DNA of 64,000 nucleotides from PALSA-610 sp038239145 (GTDB taxonomy: Bacteria; Actinomycetota; Acidimicrobiia; IMCC26256; PALSA-610), in NCBI GenBank assembly GCA_038239145.1, contig JBBSFB010000002.1:62001-126000 (forward strand), written 5' to 3'. Below the pieces are notes generated by a model. That model worked only from the letters and a program-made list of their open reading frames with translations, searched no databases and was not told where the DNA came from. The translations under genes were made by a program, and so were the position numbers. Within the stretch, counting starts at the first letter, position 1. Every line of letters begins with the position of its first letter. This document shows positions 49,900 through 59,213 of the stretch, one piece after another.

Positions 49900-52683
49900 C
49901 TACGAGCAGCCGCTGGTGCTGCCGCAGCTCGGACAGGCGTAGCAGCTGCCGGCCCGCTGCATCATGTCGCCGCAGACGTGGCAGAGCACGACCTCTCGGC
50001 TCACCGCGGCGGGAGGAGTCGCGACCGGCGGCACCGGCGCATCGTTGCGCACCCGCAATGCGTCGGACGGCGCCCGATCCTCGAACGGGAGGTCCATCGA
50101 CGTCGCGCTCGGTGTCGTGGCCTCTTCGACACCGGGCAGCGTCGGTTGCATCCGCTCGCCCACCGTCTGGATGCCCATCGCCTCGCGCTTGTCCTTGTCG
50201 AGGTACGCGACCGCCAACCGGCGGAAGATGTAGTCGACCAGGCTCGACGCGAACCGGATGTCGGGATCGTCCGTCATGCCGGCAGGCTCGAAGCGCATGT
50301 TCGTGAACATCTCCACGAACGCTTCGAGCGGCACGCCGTACTGCAGACCGTGGCTCACCGAGATCGCGAACGCGTCCATGATGCCGGCGAGGGTCGATCC
50401 CTGCTTGGCGACCTGGAGGAACAGCTCGCCGGGCCGGCCGTCTTCGTACTCACCCACGGTCACGTACCCGTGGCAGTCGGCGACCCGGAACGAGAACGTC
50501 TTGGCCGAGCGCATCTTCGGCAGCTTCTGCCGTACCGGCTCCTGCACGATGATCGTCTCGATGATCCGTTCCACCTCTTGGGTGACGGTGTCGGACGCCT
50601 TCTTCTGAGTCGACAGCGGCTGACCCACCTTGCAGTTGTCTCGGTAGAGCGCGACGGCCTTGAGCCCGAGCCGCCAAGACTCGAGGTACAGCTCCTCGAC
50701 GTCGTCGATGGTCGCCTCTTCGGGCATGTTGACGGTCTTGCTGATCGCGCCCGAGATGAACGGCTGCACGGCCGACATCATCTTCACGTGACCCATGTAG
50801 TGGATCGTGTTGTCGCCCATCGAGCACGCGAACACCGGCATGTGCTCGGCCTTCATGGCCGGCGCCCCGATGAGCGTCTTGTGCTCGTCGATGTAGGAGA
50901 TGATCGTGTCGACCTCGTCGGTGCTGTAGCCGAGCTTGCGCAGTGCACGCGGGATCGTCTGGTTCACGATGAACATCGTTCCGCCGCCGACAAGCTTCTT
51001 CGCCTTCGTCAGCGCGAGGTCGGGCTCGATGCCGGTCGTGTCACAGTCCATCATCAGACCGATCGTGCCGGTCGGAGCGAGAACGGTGGCCTGCGCGTTG
51101 CGCACGCCGTGACGCTCACCGAGCTCGACCGCGTCGTCCCAGGCCTCCTGCGCGGCGCCGAGCAGCTCCGGCGGTACGAGGTCTTCGTCGATCTTCGCCG
51201 CCTCGGCCCGGTGCATCCGCAACACGTTGAGCATCGGCTCCTCGTTCTCGGCGTAGCCCGCGTGCGGACCCATGCGCGCAGCCGTCTTCGCGCTGGTCGC
51301 GTAGGCGTGGCCGGTCATCAGCGAGGTGATCGCCGCCGCCCACGCCCGACCACCCTCGGAGTCGTACGGCATGCCCTCAGCCATCAACAAGGCGCCGAGG
51401 TTGGCGTATCCGAGGCCGAGCTGACGGAACACCCGGCTCGTCTCCGCGATCCGCTCGGTCGGGTAATCGGCGTTGCCGACCAGGATCTCCTGGGCGGTGA
51501 ACATGACCTCGACGGTGTGTTTGAACCCGTCGACGTCGAAGCTGCCGTCGTCACCCAGGTAGTGCAACAGGTTGATGCTGGCGAGGTTGCACGCGGAGTT
51601 GTCGAGGTGCATGTACTCCGAGCACGGATTGCTCGCATTGATGCGACCCGTCTTCGACGACGTGTGCCAGCGGTTGATCGTGGTGTCGAACTGCATGCCC
51701 GGGTCGGCGCACTCCCACGCCGACTGGCTGATCTGACGCATGAGATCGCGGGCCCGCAGCGTCTTCACCGTCTCGCCGGTGGTGACTGCGGTCAGGTTCC
51801 AGTCGCGGTCGTCGACGACCGCTTCCATGAACGCATCGTTCACGCGCACCGAGTTGTTGGCGTTCTGGTACTGGATCGAGTGGCTGTCCTTGCCGTCGAG
51901 ATCCATGTCGAAGCCCGCGTCGCGCAGGGCCCGGGCCTTGCGTTCCTCGACGGCCTTGCACCACACGAAGTCTTCGATGTCGGGATGGTCGACGTCGAGG
52001 ATGACCATCTTGGCAGCGCGACGGGTCTTGCCACCCGACTTGATCGTGCCGGCCGACGCGTCGGCGCCGCGCATGAAGCTGACGGGACCCGACGCAGTGC
52101 CGCCCCCCTTCAAGTGCTCGTGCGACGACCGGATGCGGGAGAGGTTGATGCCCGCCCCGGAACCACCCTTGAAGATGGTTCCTTCTTCCCGGTACCAGTT
52201 GAGGATCGCGTCCATCTGGTCGTCGACGGCGAGGATGAAGCACGCCGATGCCTGTTGGGGAACGCCCTTCACCCCGATGTTGAACCACACCGGCGAGTTG
52301 AACGCCGCGTACTGGTGGACGAGCACGAACTTCAGCTCGTCCCGGAAGGCGTCGGCCTCGCGGGCGTCGACGAAGTAGCCGTCTTTGGTGCCCCAGTCGG
52401 CAATCGTGTCGGCGACCCGGTCGATGACCTGGCGCAGCGACCACTCGCGCTCGGGGGTACCGAGCGTGCCTCGGAAGTACTTCTGGGCGACGATGTTGGT
52501 GGCGTTCAGCGACCACGTGGTCGGGAACTCGACGCCGGGCTGGAAGAAGGCGTCGCCGCCGTCCTTGTAGTTCTGGATGCGCGCGTCCCGCCGCTCCCAC
52601 TCGACCGTGTCGTACGGGTCGACCCCGGGCCGCGTGAAGCGCCGAGTGATCCCGATACCGAGTTGCTGCGGCGCAATCGCCAT
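49900..52683 (-). CDS. nrdJ: class II adenosylcobalamin-dependent ribonucleotide reductase
   Basis: A 927-aa B12-dependent ribonucleoside reductase that makes deoxyribonucleotides without oxygen-dependent cofactors. Segments FNSPVWFNIGVKG, FKGGSGAGINLSRIRSS and NPCSEYMHLDNSACNLASINL belong to the active-site barrel. The C-terminus CHVCGDMMQRAGSCYACPSCG holds the cysteine-rich redox/zinc ribbon. The ATG at 52683 follows GGAGGGAG at nine bases, so the longer version is rejected. Its leader contains a strong NrdR box, and nrdR lies just upstream in the same direction. This is the only RNR in the window; use of vitamin B12 follows from the enzyme class. Confidence 0.93.
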   Translation of the reverse strand: MAIAPQQLGIGITRRFTRPGVDPYDTVEWERRDARIQNYKDGGDAFFQPGVEFPTTWSLNATNIVAQKYFRGTLGTPEREWSLRQVIDRVADTIADWGTKDGYFVDAREADAFRDELKFVLVHQYAAFNSPVWFNIGVKGVPQQASACFILAVDDQMDAILNWYREEGTIFKGGSGAGINLSRIRSSHEHLKGGGTASGPVSFMRGADASAGTIKSGGKTRRAAKMVILDVDHPDIEDFVWCKAVEERKARALRDAGFDMDLDGKDSHSIQYQNANNSVRVNDAFMEAVVDDRDWNLTAVTTGETVKTLRARDLMRQISQSAWECADPGMQFDTTINRWHTSSKTGRINASNPCSEYMHLDNSACNLASINLLHYLGDDGSFDVDGFKHTVEVMFTAQEILVGNADYPTERIAETSRVFRQLGLGYANLGALLMAEGMPYDSEGGRAWAAAITSLMTGHAYATSAKTAARMGPHAGYAENEEPMLNVLRMHRAEAAKIDEDLVPPELLGAAQEAWDDAVELGERHGVRNAQATVLAPTGTIGLMMDCDTTGIEPDLALTKAKKLVGGGTMFIVNQTIPRALRKLGYSTDEVDTIISYIDEHKTLIGAPAMKAEHMPVFACSMGDNTIHYMGHVKMMSAVQPFISGAISKTVNMPEEATIDDVEELYLESWRLGLKAVALYRDNCKVGQPLSTQKKASDTVTQEVERIIETIIVQEPVRQKLPKMRSAKTFSFRVADCHGYVTVGEYEDGRPGELFLQVAKQGSTLAGIMDAFAISVSHGLQYGVPLEAFVEMFTNMRFEPAGMTDDPDIRFASSLVDYIFRRLAVAYLDKDKREAMGIQTVGERMQPTLPGVEEATTPSATSMDLPFEDRAPSDALRVRNDAPVPPVATPPAAVSREVVLCHVCGDMMQRAGSCYACPSCGSTSGCS

Positions 52684-52760
52684 GTCTTCGATCTCCCTCC
52701 GAGCCCGCATCCGGACTCAGGTCGCCCTACGAAGCGGCCACTCGACTACCACATATAAAA

Positions 52761-52776
52761 CCACTACATCTTGTGG
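52761..52776 (-). promoter_or_regulatory. NrdR box in the nrdJ leader
   Basis: On the minus strand CCACAAGATGTAGTGG matches the NrdR consensus CACWA-N-AT-N-TWGTG at all core positions, in a near-palindrome. It lies about 80 bases upstream of the nrdJ start and downstream of its predicted promoter, where bound NrdR would block elongation or initiation. Confidence 0.75.
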
Positions 52777-52792
52777 TCTCTTCCCATCCGGA

Positions 52793-52808
52793 CCGCGAGA
52801 TGGGGGTG
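52793..52808. promoter_or_regulatory. weak second NrdR-box candidate
   Basis: CCGCGAGATGGGGGTG resembles the strong box at about 11 of 16 positions. Its centre lies 32 bases away, close to three helical turns and in line with tandem NrdR operator spacing. It overlaps the predicted transcription start of nrdJ. The right half is poor, so this is tentative. Confidence 0.35.
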
Positions 52809-52809
52809 C

Positions 52810-52839
52810 ATTACATCACTGTAATTCCACCCGTGTCAA
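52810..52839 (-). promoter_or_regulatory. sigma70-like promoter of nrdJ
   Basis: On the minus strand TTGACA (52839-52834) and TGTAAT (52815-52810) form a near-consensus promoter with an 18-base spacer, giving a leader of about 120 bases. TGTAAT is one arm of a perfect inverted repeat ATTACA-N4-TGTAAT at 52810-52825, a possible extra operator. Confidence 0.7.
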
Positions 52840-52925
52840 CACTTTCCCGGACGTTGCGGACACGATTCCCGATCAGACCGGACCCGGGTCGCTGACCAGG
52901 CCCAAAGCCGGGAAAACGCATGGAC

Positions 52926-52942
52926 CGGGCTCGATCAGCCCG
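52926..52942 (-). terminator. hairpin downstream of nrdR
   Basis: Arms CGGGCT (52926-52931) and AGCCCG (52937-52942) with a five-base loop lie 29 bases past the nrdR stop. A TTTT run follows about 10 bases later on the minus strand. This would separate nrdR from nrdJ transcription. Confidence 0.45.
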
Positions 52943-52970
52943 TCCGAGCAGCAACCGGTCAACCCACGGG

Positions 52971-53435
52971 TCAACGCTGTTTGGGCTCGGTCGTCTTTTG
53001 GAGCTCGCCGACCTCACGCTCGAAATCGGCCAGGTCCTCGAATCCCTTGTACACCGAGGCGAAGCGCAGGTACGCGACGTGATCGAGTCCCCGGAGCCGC
53101 TCGAGCACCGCCATCCCGACCCGGTCGCTCGGGACCTCTCCCCCGATGGCCCGCAGCTCCTCTTCGACGTCGGCGACGAGCTGGTTGACCGCAGAATCGT
53201 CGAGGCGCCCGGTGGCGGAGCGCTGGATCCCGGAACGGAGCTTGGCGGCGAGGAACGGCTCCGTTGCGCCGCCCCGCTTGCGGATGAGGAGCGGCGCTTC
53301 CTCCACTCGTTCGTACGTGGTGAACCGCCGACCGCACGCCAGGCACTCGCGTCGCCGGCGGATCGCCGTGGACTCCGAGGCCTCCCGCGAGTCGACGACC
53401 TTGTCGTCGTTCGACCGGCAGTAGGGACAGCGCAC
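52971..53435 (-). CDS. nrdR: transcriptional repressor NrdR
   Basis: A 154-aa ATP-cone repressor of ribonucleotide reductase genes. The N-terminal zinc ribbon has C3, C6, C31 and C34 (MRCPYCRSND, CLACGRR). The ATP-cone follows, with RKRGGATEPFLAAKLRSGIQRS near residues 52-73. It senses ATP/dATP and represses nrdJ. The GTG at 53435 is the natural start. It is downstream of the LysM gene in the same direction, and the order lexA/LysM/nrdR is the one I recall from mycobacteria. Confidence 0.93.
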   Translation of the reverse strand: MRCPYCRSNDDKVVDSREASESTAIRRRRECLACGRRFTTYERVEEAPLLIRKRGGATEPFLAAKLRSGIQRSATGRLDDSAVNQLVADVEEELRAIGGEVPSDRVGMAVLERLRGLDHVAYLRFASVYKGFEDLADFEREVGELQKTTEPKQR

Positions 53436-53503
53436 GAAAAAGCACGGTAATCCGTTCGATCGCGAATTGCGTCCCGGCAGGAGTGCGAACGACCGCGGGA
53501 CGA

Positions 53504-53947
53504 TCAGGGCGTGGGCACCGAGATCGCCTCACCGGGGATCACGGTGCTCGTACCGAGCGCGTGGGCCATCACGTCGACGACATGCTGCACGTCGTGGCCC
53601 GCGGCGGCGCGCTGCGCGATCGACCACAGCGTGTCGCCCGGCTGGACGACGATCTGTTGCACGTGCGGGAGACGCTCGGGGGTGGCGAGGGACGACCCGC
53701 CGAGCATCACCCCCGCACGCACCATCGCCAGCGCAAGGCCCAAGCCGACCAGCGCGGCGAGGACGCGCCGGCGTCGATAGACGGCACGCTGATGGCTGCG
53801 CGCCGATCGGGGGCGGGGCTGACGACGATCAGGGTCGACGACCTCGAACCGCCGGACCGGGCGGACCAGGGCGGTCGGCTCGGCGAACGGGCCGACATCT
53901 CGGGGTTCGAGCTGGTATCGGGGTTCGAGCTGGAGGACTGCGGCCAT
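53504..53947 (-). CDS. single-pass LysM protein, likely SOS-induced division inhibitor/cell-wall factor
   Basis: A 147-aa protein. The basic cytoplasmic N-terminus (residues 1-60, with LEPR repeated twice) is followed by one membrane segment (62-80) and a LysM domain (97-147; IVVQPGDTLWSIAQRAAAGHD). The ATG at 53947 has GAGGAG eight bases upstream. It is divergent from lexA, with two LexA boxes between, and sits next to nrdR. In mycobacteria the gene at this position (Rv2719c) encodes a LysM protein induced by DNA damage. The analogous YneA of Bacillus and DivS of Corynebacterium suppress division in SOS. The role here is inference from location and architecture. Confidence 0.8.
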   Translation of the reverse strand: MAAVLQLEPRYQLEPRDVGPFAEPTALVRPVRRFEVVDPDRRQPRPRSARSHQRAVYRRRRVLAALVGLGLALAMVRAGVMLGGSSLATPERLPHVQQIVVQPGDTLWSIAQRAAAGHDVQHVVDVMAHALGTSTVIPGEAISVPTP

Positions 53948-54022
53948 GGTCTTGGCTCCTCGGAGTTGGTTCGTGGGGGCGACGAGATGATCGAACCAGA
54001 GGGGTGAGACAGCTACGGTGGC

Positions 54023-54036
54023 CGAACGCCTGTTCG
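54023..54036. promoter_or_regulatory. LexA box 1 (SOS box)
   Basis: CGAACGCCTGTTCG: a perfect GAAC-N4-GTTC palindrome, identical in core to the recA box. It overlaps the spacer after the TTGACA -35-like element (54038-54043, minus strand) of the LysM gene. It would let LexA control both divergent genes. Confidence 0.88.
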
Positions 54037-54052
54037 ATGTCAAGAAAAAAAG

Positions 54053-54066
54053 CGAACGGGTGTTTG
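54053..54066. promoter_or_regulatory. LexA box 2 (SOS box)
   Basis: CGAACGGGTGTTTG fits GAAC-N4-GTTY and lies 30 bases from box 1 (about three helical turns), 34 bases before the lexA ATG. It probably serves in lexA autorepression. Confidence 0.78.
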
Positions 54067-54099
54067 CCCCGAACGCGTGATCGTGTTACCGTCGATTCC

Positions 54100-54786
54100 A
54101 TGCCCAACGCACCGGTCTCGCCGTCCCGCACTCCGTCCGGAGATCTCGCCAGCAACGGGCCCGCCCGGCTGACGGCGCGGCAGCGGCAGGTGCTCGAGTT
54201 CATCGACTCGCAGACCCGTGAGCAGGGCTATCCGCCCAGTGTCCGGGAGATCGGCGAGGCCGTCGGCCTGTCGTCGCCCTCGACCGTGCACGCCCATCTG
54301 GCCGCGCTCCAGGACAAGGGCTACCTGCGGCGCGATCCGAGCAAGCCCCGGGCGATCGAGGTCGCGCTGGAGCCCAGCACCGGCACCGCGATCGACCGCA
54401 GACCAGTCCGCAACGTCCCGCTCCTCGGCGACGTGGCCGCCGGCACGGGTGTGCTCGCGGCCGAGAACGTCGAAGAGGTCATCCCCGTCCCCACCGATCT
54501 CTGCGGCGAAGGCGATCTCTTCATGCTCCGGGTGCGGGGCGAGTCCATGATCGACGCCGGCATCTTCGACGGCGACTACGTGGTCGCCCGTTCGCAACCG
54601 AACGCCGACAACGGCGACATCGTGATCGCCGGCATTCCCGGCGAAGAGGCCACCGTGAAGACGTTCATCCGCAAGCGCAACAAGATCATCTTGCGCCCGT
54701 CCAACCCCACGATGGAAGACCTCGTCTACGACCCGCTCGACGTGCAGATCTACGGCAAGCTCGTCACCTTGATGCGTCGGCTCTGA
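54100..54786 (+). CDS. lexA: SOS repressor LexA
   Basis: A 228-aa LexA. The N-terminal winged helix (residues about 23-90) has the recognition region PPSVREIGEAVGLSSPSTVHAHL. The self-cleavage site is Ala114-Gly115 (DVAAGTG), and the catalytic pair is S149 (RGESMID) and K187 (ATVKTF). It represses SOS genes and cleaves itself when RecA is activated. The ATG at 54100 follows two LexA boxes, fitting autoregulation. It converges on dapE 13 bases downstream. Confidence 0.95.
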   Translation: MPNAPVSPSRTPSGDLASNGPARLTARQRQVLEFIDSQTREQGYPPSVREIGEAVGLSSPSTVHAHLAALQDKGYLRRDPSKPRAIEVALEPSTGTAIDRRPVRNVPLLGDVAAGTGVLAAENVEEVIPVPTDLCGEGDLFMLRVRGESMIDAGIFDGDYVVARSQPNADNGDIVIAGIPGEEATVKTFIRKRNKIILRPSNPTMEDLVYDPLDVQIYGKLVTLMRRL

Positions 54787-54799
54787 CGCGTACCGAGAC

Positions 54800-55863
54800 C
54801 TAGCGCATTCCCACGAACGTCTCGAGCAAGCCGAGGCACGCGTCGAGTTGCGCGCGGTCCACTCGCTCGTCGGCGGTGTGCGCGAGCTCGGGTTCGCCGG
54901 GCCCGAAGTTGCACGCGGCGATGCCGTGTGCCGCGAACCGGGCGACGTCGGTCCATCCGAGCTTCGGCCGCACCGGTAGGTCGTAGACACCCACCATCTC
55001 CGCGATGAGCGGGTTCATCAGGTTCGGGGGCGCGGCCACCGAAGCGTTCAGCACATCGGTGTGATCGGCGCCGGCATCGTGGCAGAACCGCACGACCTCG
55101 GCGACGGCGTCATCCAAGGAGCGCGACGGCGCGTAGCGCCGGTTCACCACCACTGTGCATCGGTCGGGCACCACGTTGTTCGCGATCCCGCCCTCGATGC
55201 GCACCACCTGCAACGCTTCGCGGTACTCGAGCGAGTCGACGTCGACCGTCGCCGCCCCGAAGTTCGCGCAGCGCTCGAGCAACGTCGCCGCCCGGTGGAT
55301 CGCGTTGACGCCCATCCAGGGCCGGGCGGAATGGGCCCGTACGCCGTCGAAGGTCGCGCGCACGTGGATGGTCCCCTGACAGCCCGCTTCCACCCACCCA
55401 CCCGTCGGCTCCATCAGGATCGCGAGATCTCCCTGCACGAGCGCGGGCGACTCCTCGAACAGCCGGCGCAGCCCGTTGTGCTCGTCGGTGACCTCTTCAC
55501 CTTCGTAGAAGACCAGCGTCACGTCGAAGCGCGGGCTCGCGTCGGCGAGATCATCCGCCAATGCGAGCATCACCGCCAGCCCGCCTTTCATGTCGGCGGT
55601 GCCGAGCCCGTGGAGCACGTCCCCGTCGCGCCGAGGTTGCGCGTTGCCGTTCGCAGGCACGGTGTCGAGATGACCGCCGAGCACCACCCGGCGATCGCGG
55701 CCGAGTTCGGTGCGGGCAACGACGTTCGAGCCGATGCGTTCGATGCGAAGCAACGCCCGGCCCGCCCGTAGGCGCGCCTCGACCACGTCGGCGAGCGTGG
55801 CTTCGGCGCCGCTCACCGACGGGATCTCGCACAGGGTCTCGGTGAGCGCGAGCAGATCGTGGG

Positions 55864-55867
<4 letters not shown>
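54800..55867 (-). CDS. dapE: succinyl-diaminopimelate desuccinylase
   Basis: A 355-aa M20-family enzyme that removes succinate from N-succinyl-LL-diaminopimelate, giving the substrate of DapF. Metal and catalytic residues appear in GGHLDTVPA (H66, D68), GTADMKGG (D92) and FYEGEEVTD (E124/E125). The GTG at 55867 overlaps the dapD stop by four bases (GTGA). The longer open frame is an out-of-context extension into dapD. It is the last gene of the dapC-dapD-dapE run, completing the succinylase branch of lysine and peptidoglycan precursor synthesis. Confidence 0.9.
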
Positions 55868-56688
<821 letters not shown>

Positions 56689-56739
56689 TTCTTCGGCTCC
56701 TGCGTTTTTCGGGTCGGATCGGGTGGGTGAGTGTCGGAT

Positions 56740-57876
56740 TCAGGCTCGGGCCTGGACGAGCCGCTCGAGCGCGAGCTCGAGCCGGTCCGTCGGTTGTACG
56801 AGCGCGATGCGTACGTGGTCGGCACCGAGCGCGCCGTAAAGATCGCCGGGCGAGACCAGCAGTCCGGCTTCATTGGCGAGCCGGGCCGCGATCTCCCAAC
56901 CGTCGTCGGCGCCGTCGTCGGTCCGCATCCAGAGGTAGAACGCGGCCTCGCCACCGTCGTGGACCAGTCCGTGCGACGCGAGCGCGTCCTGTACCAGCCG
57001 ACGGCGTTCGGCGTAGCGGTTGCGTTGGATCTCGACGTGGGCGTCGTCGCCGAGCGCGGCGGCCGCCGCCGCCTGCACCATGGTCGGCGCCATCAGACCT
57101 GCGTGCTTGCGGGTCTCGACGAGATACGTGACGAGATCGATGTCGCCCGCGTAGAAGCCGACGCGCATCCCCGCGAGATTGGAGCGCTTGGACACGCTGT
57201 GCATGGCGAGCACGCCGTCGAGGCCGTGCGCCAACACCGTGGCCGGCTCGGGCGAGAACTCGCAGTAGCACTCGTCGCTCGCGACTATCACACCGTGGGC
57301 GCGCGCCCACGCGGCGACGCGCGCGAAGTACTCGTTGCCGGCTGTCGACGACGACGGGTTGCCGGGTTCGTTGACCCACAGCACGAGCGCGCGCTCGGCG
57401 TCGGCGGGTTTGATCGCGCCGACGTCGAGGTGCCACTGCGCGTCGAGGGGAACGGGCACTGCTCGACAGCCGGCGAGCACGGCGCCCATCTCGTAGCTCG
57501 GGTAGGCGATCGCGGGATAGAGCACGGTGTCGCGGCCCGGGTCACGTAGGCGCAGGAGATGCGGCAACGATGCCACGAGCTCCTTGGTCCCGACGCACGC
57601 GCCGATGTGCGCACTCTCGACCGGGACCCCGAACCGGCGCCTGATCCACTCCGCCGCAGCTGCTCGCAGCGCAGTTGTCCCGGCCGACGGCGGGTAGCCG
57701 TTCGACGACGCGAGCGCGGCCGCCGCGGCGCGGCTCGCGACCTCGGGAACAGGATCGCACGGCGTACCGATCGAGCAGTCGACGACACCGCCGGGCAGGG
57801 AGTCGGCGAGGCGTTTCAACGAGTCGAGCCGCTCGTATGGATACGGGGGCGGGACGAATCCTCCGGAAGCCGCCAT
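56740..57876 (-). CDS. dapC: succinyldiaminopimelate transaminase
   Basis: A 378-aa fold-type I PLP aminotransferase. The PLP lysine is K230 in HSVSKRSNLAGMRVGFYAGD, with NEPGNPSSSTAGNEYF and VASDECYCEFSP forming the cofactor pocket. Aminotransferases of this type make N-succinyl-LL-DAP from the oxo precursor using glutamate; the location between hflX and dapD supports the DapC name. The ATG at 57876 follows GGAG, although spacing is short. It belongs to a dapC-dapD-dapE run; with dapF nearby, the pathway is nearly complete here. Confidence 0.85.
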   Translation of the reverse strand: MAASGGFVPPPYPYERLDSLKRLADSLPGGVVDCSIGTPCDPVPEVASRAAAAALASSNGYPPSAGTTALRAAAAEWIRRRFGVPVESAHIGACVGTKELVASLPHLLRLRDPGRDTVLYPAIAYPSYEMGAVLAGCRAVPVPLDAQWHLDVGAIKPADAERALVLWVNEPGNPSSSTAGNEYFARVAAWARAHGVIVASDECYCEFSPEPATVLAHGLDGVLAMHSVSKRSNLAGMRVGFYAGDIDLVTYLVETRKHAGLMAPTMVQAAAAAALGDDAHVEIQRNRYAERRRLVQDALASHGLVHDGGEAAFYLWMRTDDGADDGWEIAARLANEAGLLVSPGDLYGALGADHVRIALVQPTDRLELALERLVQARA

Positions 57877-57887
57877 CTGCTCCGAGA

Positions 57888-59213
57888 CTAATCGGGCACG
57901 GTCGCGTACTCCGAGAAGCGGCCCGCCGCCGCTTCCGGGAGGCGGGCGCGGACGCGGGTCGCTCGATCGCCGTGGACCTCGACGAGCACTTCGCCGGCGC
58001 GATGCAGCGCGGCCAACACGTCGCCGCGCTCGTACGGCACGACGTACTCGCTGATCCGGGCGAGGGCGCGGAGCCGGTCGCCGACCGTGGTCAAAAGGTC
58101 GGGAAGGCCGGCGCCGTTTGCAGCCGAGATCGCGACCGAGCCCGGATACGCGGCGAGCAGCGCTTTTACGTCGTCGGAATCGGCGAGATCGGTCTTGTTC
58201 CATACGAGCAGACGCGGCACCTCGTCGGCCTCGATCTCGTGCAGCACGGTGTTGACTGCGTGGATCAACGCCTCTACGTCGACCGCGCTCGCGTCGACGA
58301 GATGTACGAGCAGATCGGCATCGACCACTTCCTCCAAGGTCGACCGGAATGCTTCGACGAGTTGGTGCGGGAGCCGGCGCACGAAACCGACCGTGTCGGA
58401 GAGCACGACGGTCTCGCCGCCAGGGAGATGGAGCCGGCGCACCGTGGGGTCGAGCGTGGAGAAGAGCTGGTTCTCGACGAGGACGCCGGCGTGAGTGAGC
58501 CGGTTCAGCAACGTCGACTTGCCCGCGTTGGTGTAGCCGACCAGCGCGACGTGAGGAACGTCGCGACGCTTGCGGGCCTTGCGCTGGGTCGCGCGCGTCG
58601 CGGCGAGGCCGACGAGATCGCGCTCGAGCTTCTGCATGCGGCGGAGCAAACGTCGGCGGTCGACCTCGAGCTGGGTCTCACCCGGACCCCGGGTCCCGAT
58701 GCCCGCGCCCTGCTGACTCAGTTGCAGACCGCGTCCGCGTAGCCGGGGCAGCCGATACCGCAGCTGTGCGAGCTCTACCTGCACCGATCCTTCTTGGCTC
58801 GTCGCGTGCTGGGCGAAGATGTCGAGGATCAGCGCGACGCGGTCGACCACGTCGACCGCGAAGAGCTTCTCCAGGTTGCGCTGTTGGGCCGGCGTGAGCT
58901 CGTCGTCGAAGATCACGACGTCGATGTCGAGGGCCTGACCGAGCTCGCGCAGCTCTTCGGCTTTGCCCTTGCCGATGTACGTCGCCGGGTCGGGGGTCCG
59001 CCGGCGTTGCAGCTCGGAGTGCACGGGTTCGGCGCCCGCAGTGTCGGCGAGCAGAGCCAACTCCTCGAGCGAGGCCTCCGCTTCTTCCACCGTCGCGCTG
59101 CCGTATGTGGTGCCGATCAGCAACGCGCGCTGGAGCACCCGCTCGAGATCGACCTCGGTTGCGGTGAGGCGACGGCCCTGACGGCTCTGGTGCGAGCGCG
59201 ACCGGTCGGTCAC
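57888..59213 (-). CDS. hflX: ribosome-associated GTPase HflX
   Basis: A 441-aa GTPase that splits or rescues ribosomes under stress. The N-terminal HflX domain (about 20-200) contains TYIGKGKAEELRE and GPGETQLEVDRR. G1 is GYTNAGKST at 226-234, G3 DTVGFVRRLP, and G4 NKTD. The GTG at 59213 overlaps the dapF stop by four bases. It lies between dapF and dapC in a conserved housekeeping cluster. In mycobacteria HflX contributes to ribosome splitting and antibiotic tolerance; the same may hold here. Confidence 0.92.
   Translation of the reverse strand: MTDRSRSHQSRQGRRLTATEVDLERVLQRALLIGTTYGSATVEEAEASLEELALLADTAGAEPVHSELQRRRTPDPATYIGKGKAEELRELGQALDIDVVIFDDELTPAQQRNLEKLFAVDVVDRVALILDIFAQHATSQEGSVQVELAQLRYRLPRLRGRGLQLSQQGAGIGTRGPGETQLEVDRRRLLRRMQKLERDLVGLAATRATQRKARKRRDVPHVALVGYTNAGKSTLLNRLTHAGVLVENQLFSTLDPTVRRLHLPGGETVVLSDTVGFVRRLPHQLVEAFRSTLEEVVDADLLVHLVDASAVDVEALIHAVNTVLHEIEADEVPRLLVWNKTDLADSDDVKALLAAYPGSVAISAANGAGLPDLLTTVGDRLRALARISEYVVPYERGDVLAALHRAGEVLVEVHGDRATRVRARLPEAAAGRFSEYATVPD

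Noticed and set aside
49978..52758. 926-codon open frame antisense to nrdJ
   Set aside because: It mirrors the ribonucleotide reductase gene; the composition is Arg/Asp/Val-rich with no recognisable fold. High GC creates long antisense frames throughout this window.
52684..52970. B12 riboswitch upstream of nrdJ
   Set aside because: I looked for a cobalamin-riboswitch B12-box (GCCACTG-type) in the leader on the coding strand and found none; a GCCACTCG stretch is on the other strand and lacks context. Promoter and NrdR box account for the region.
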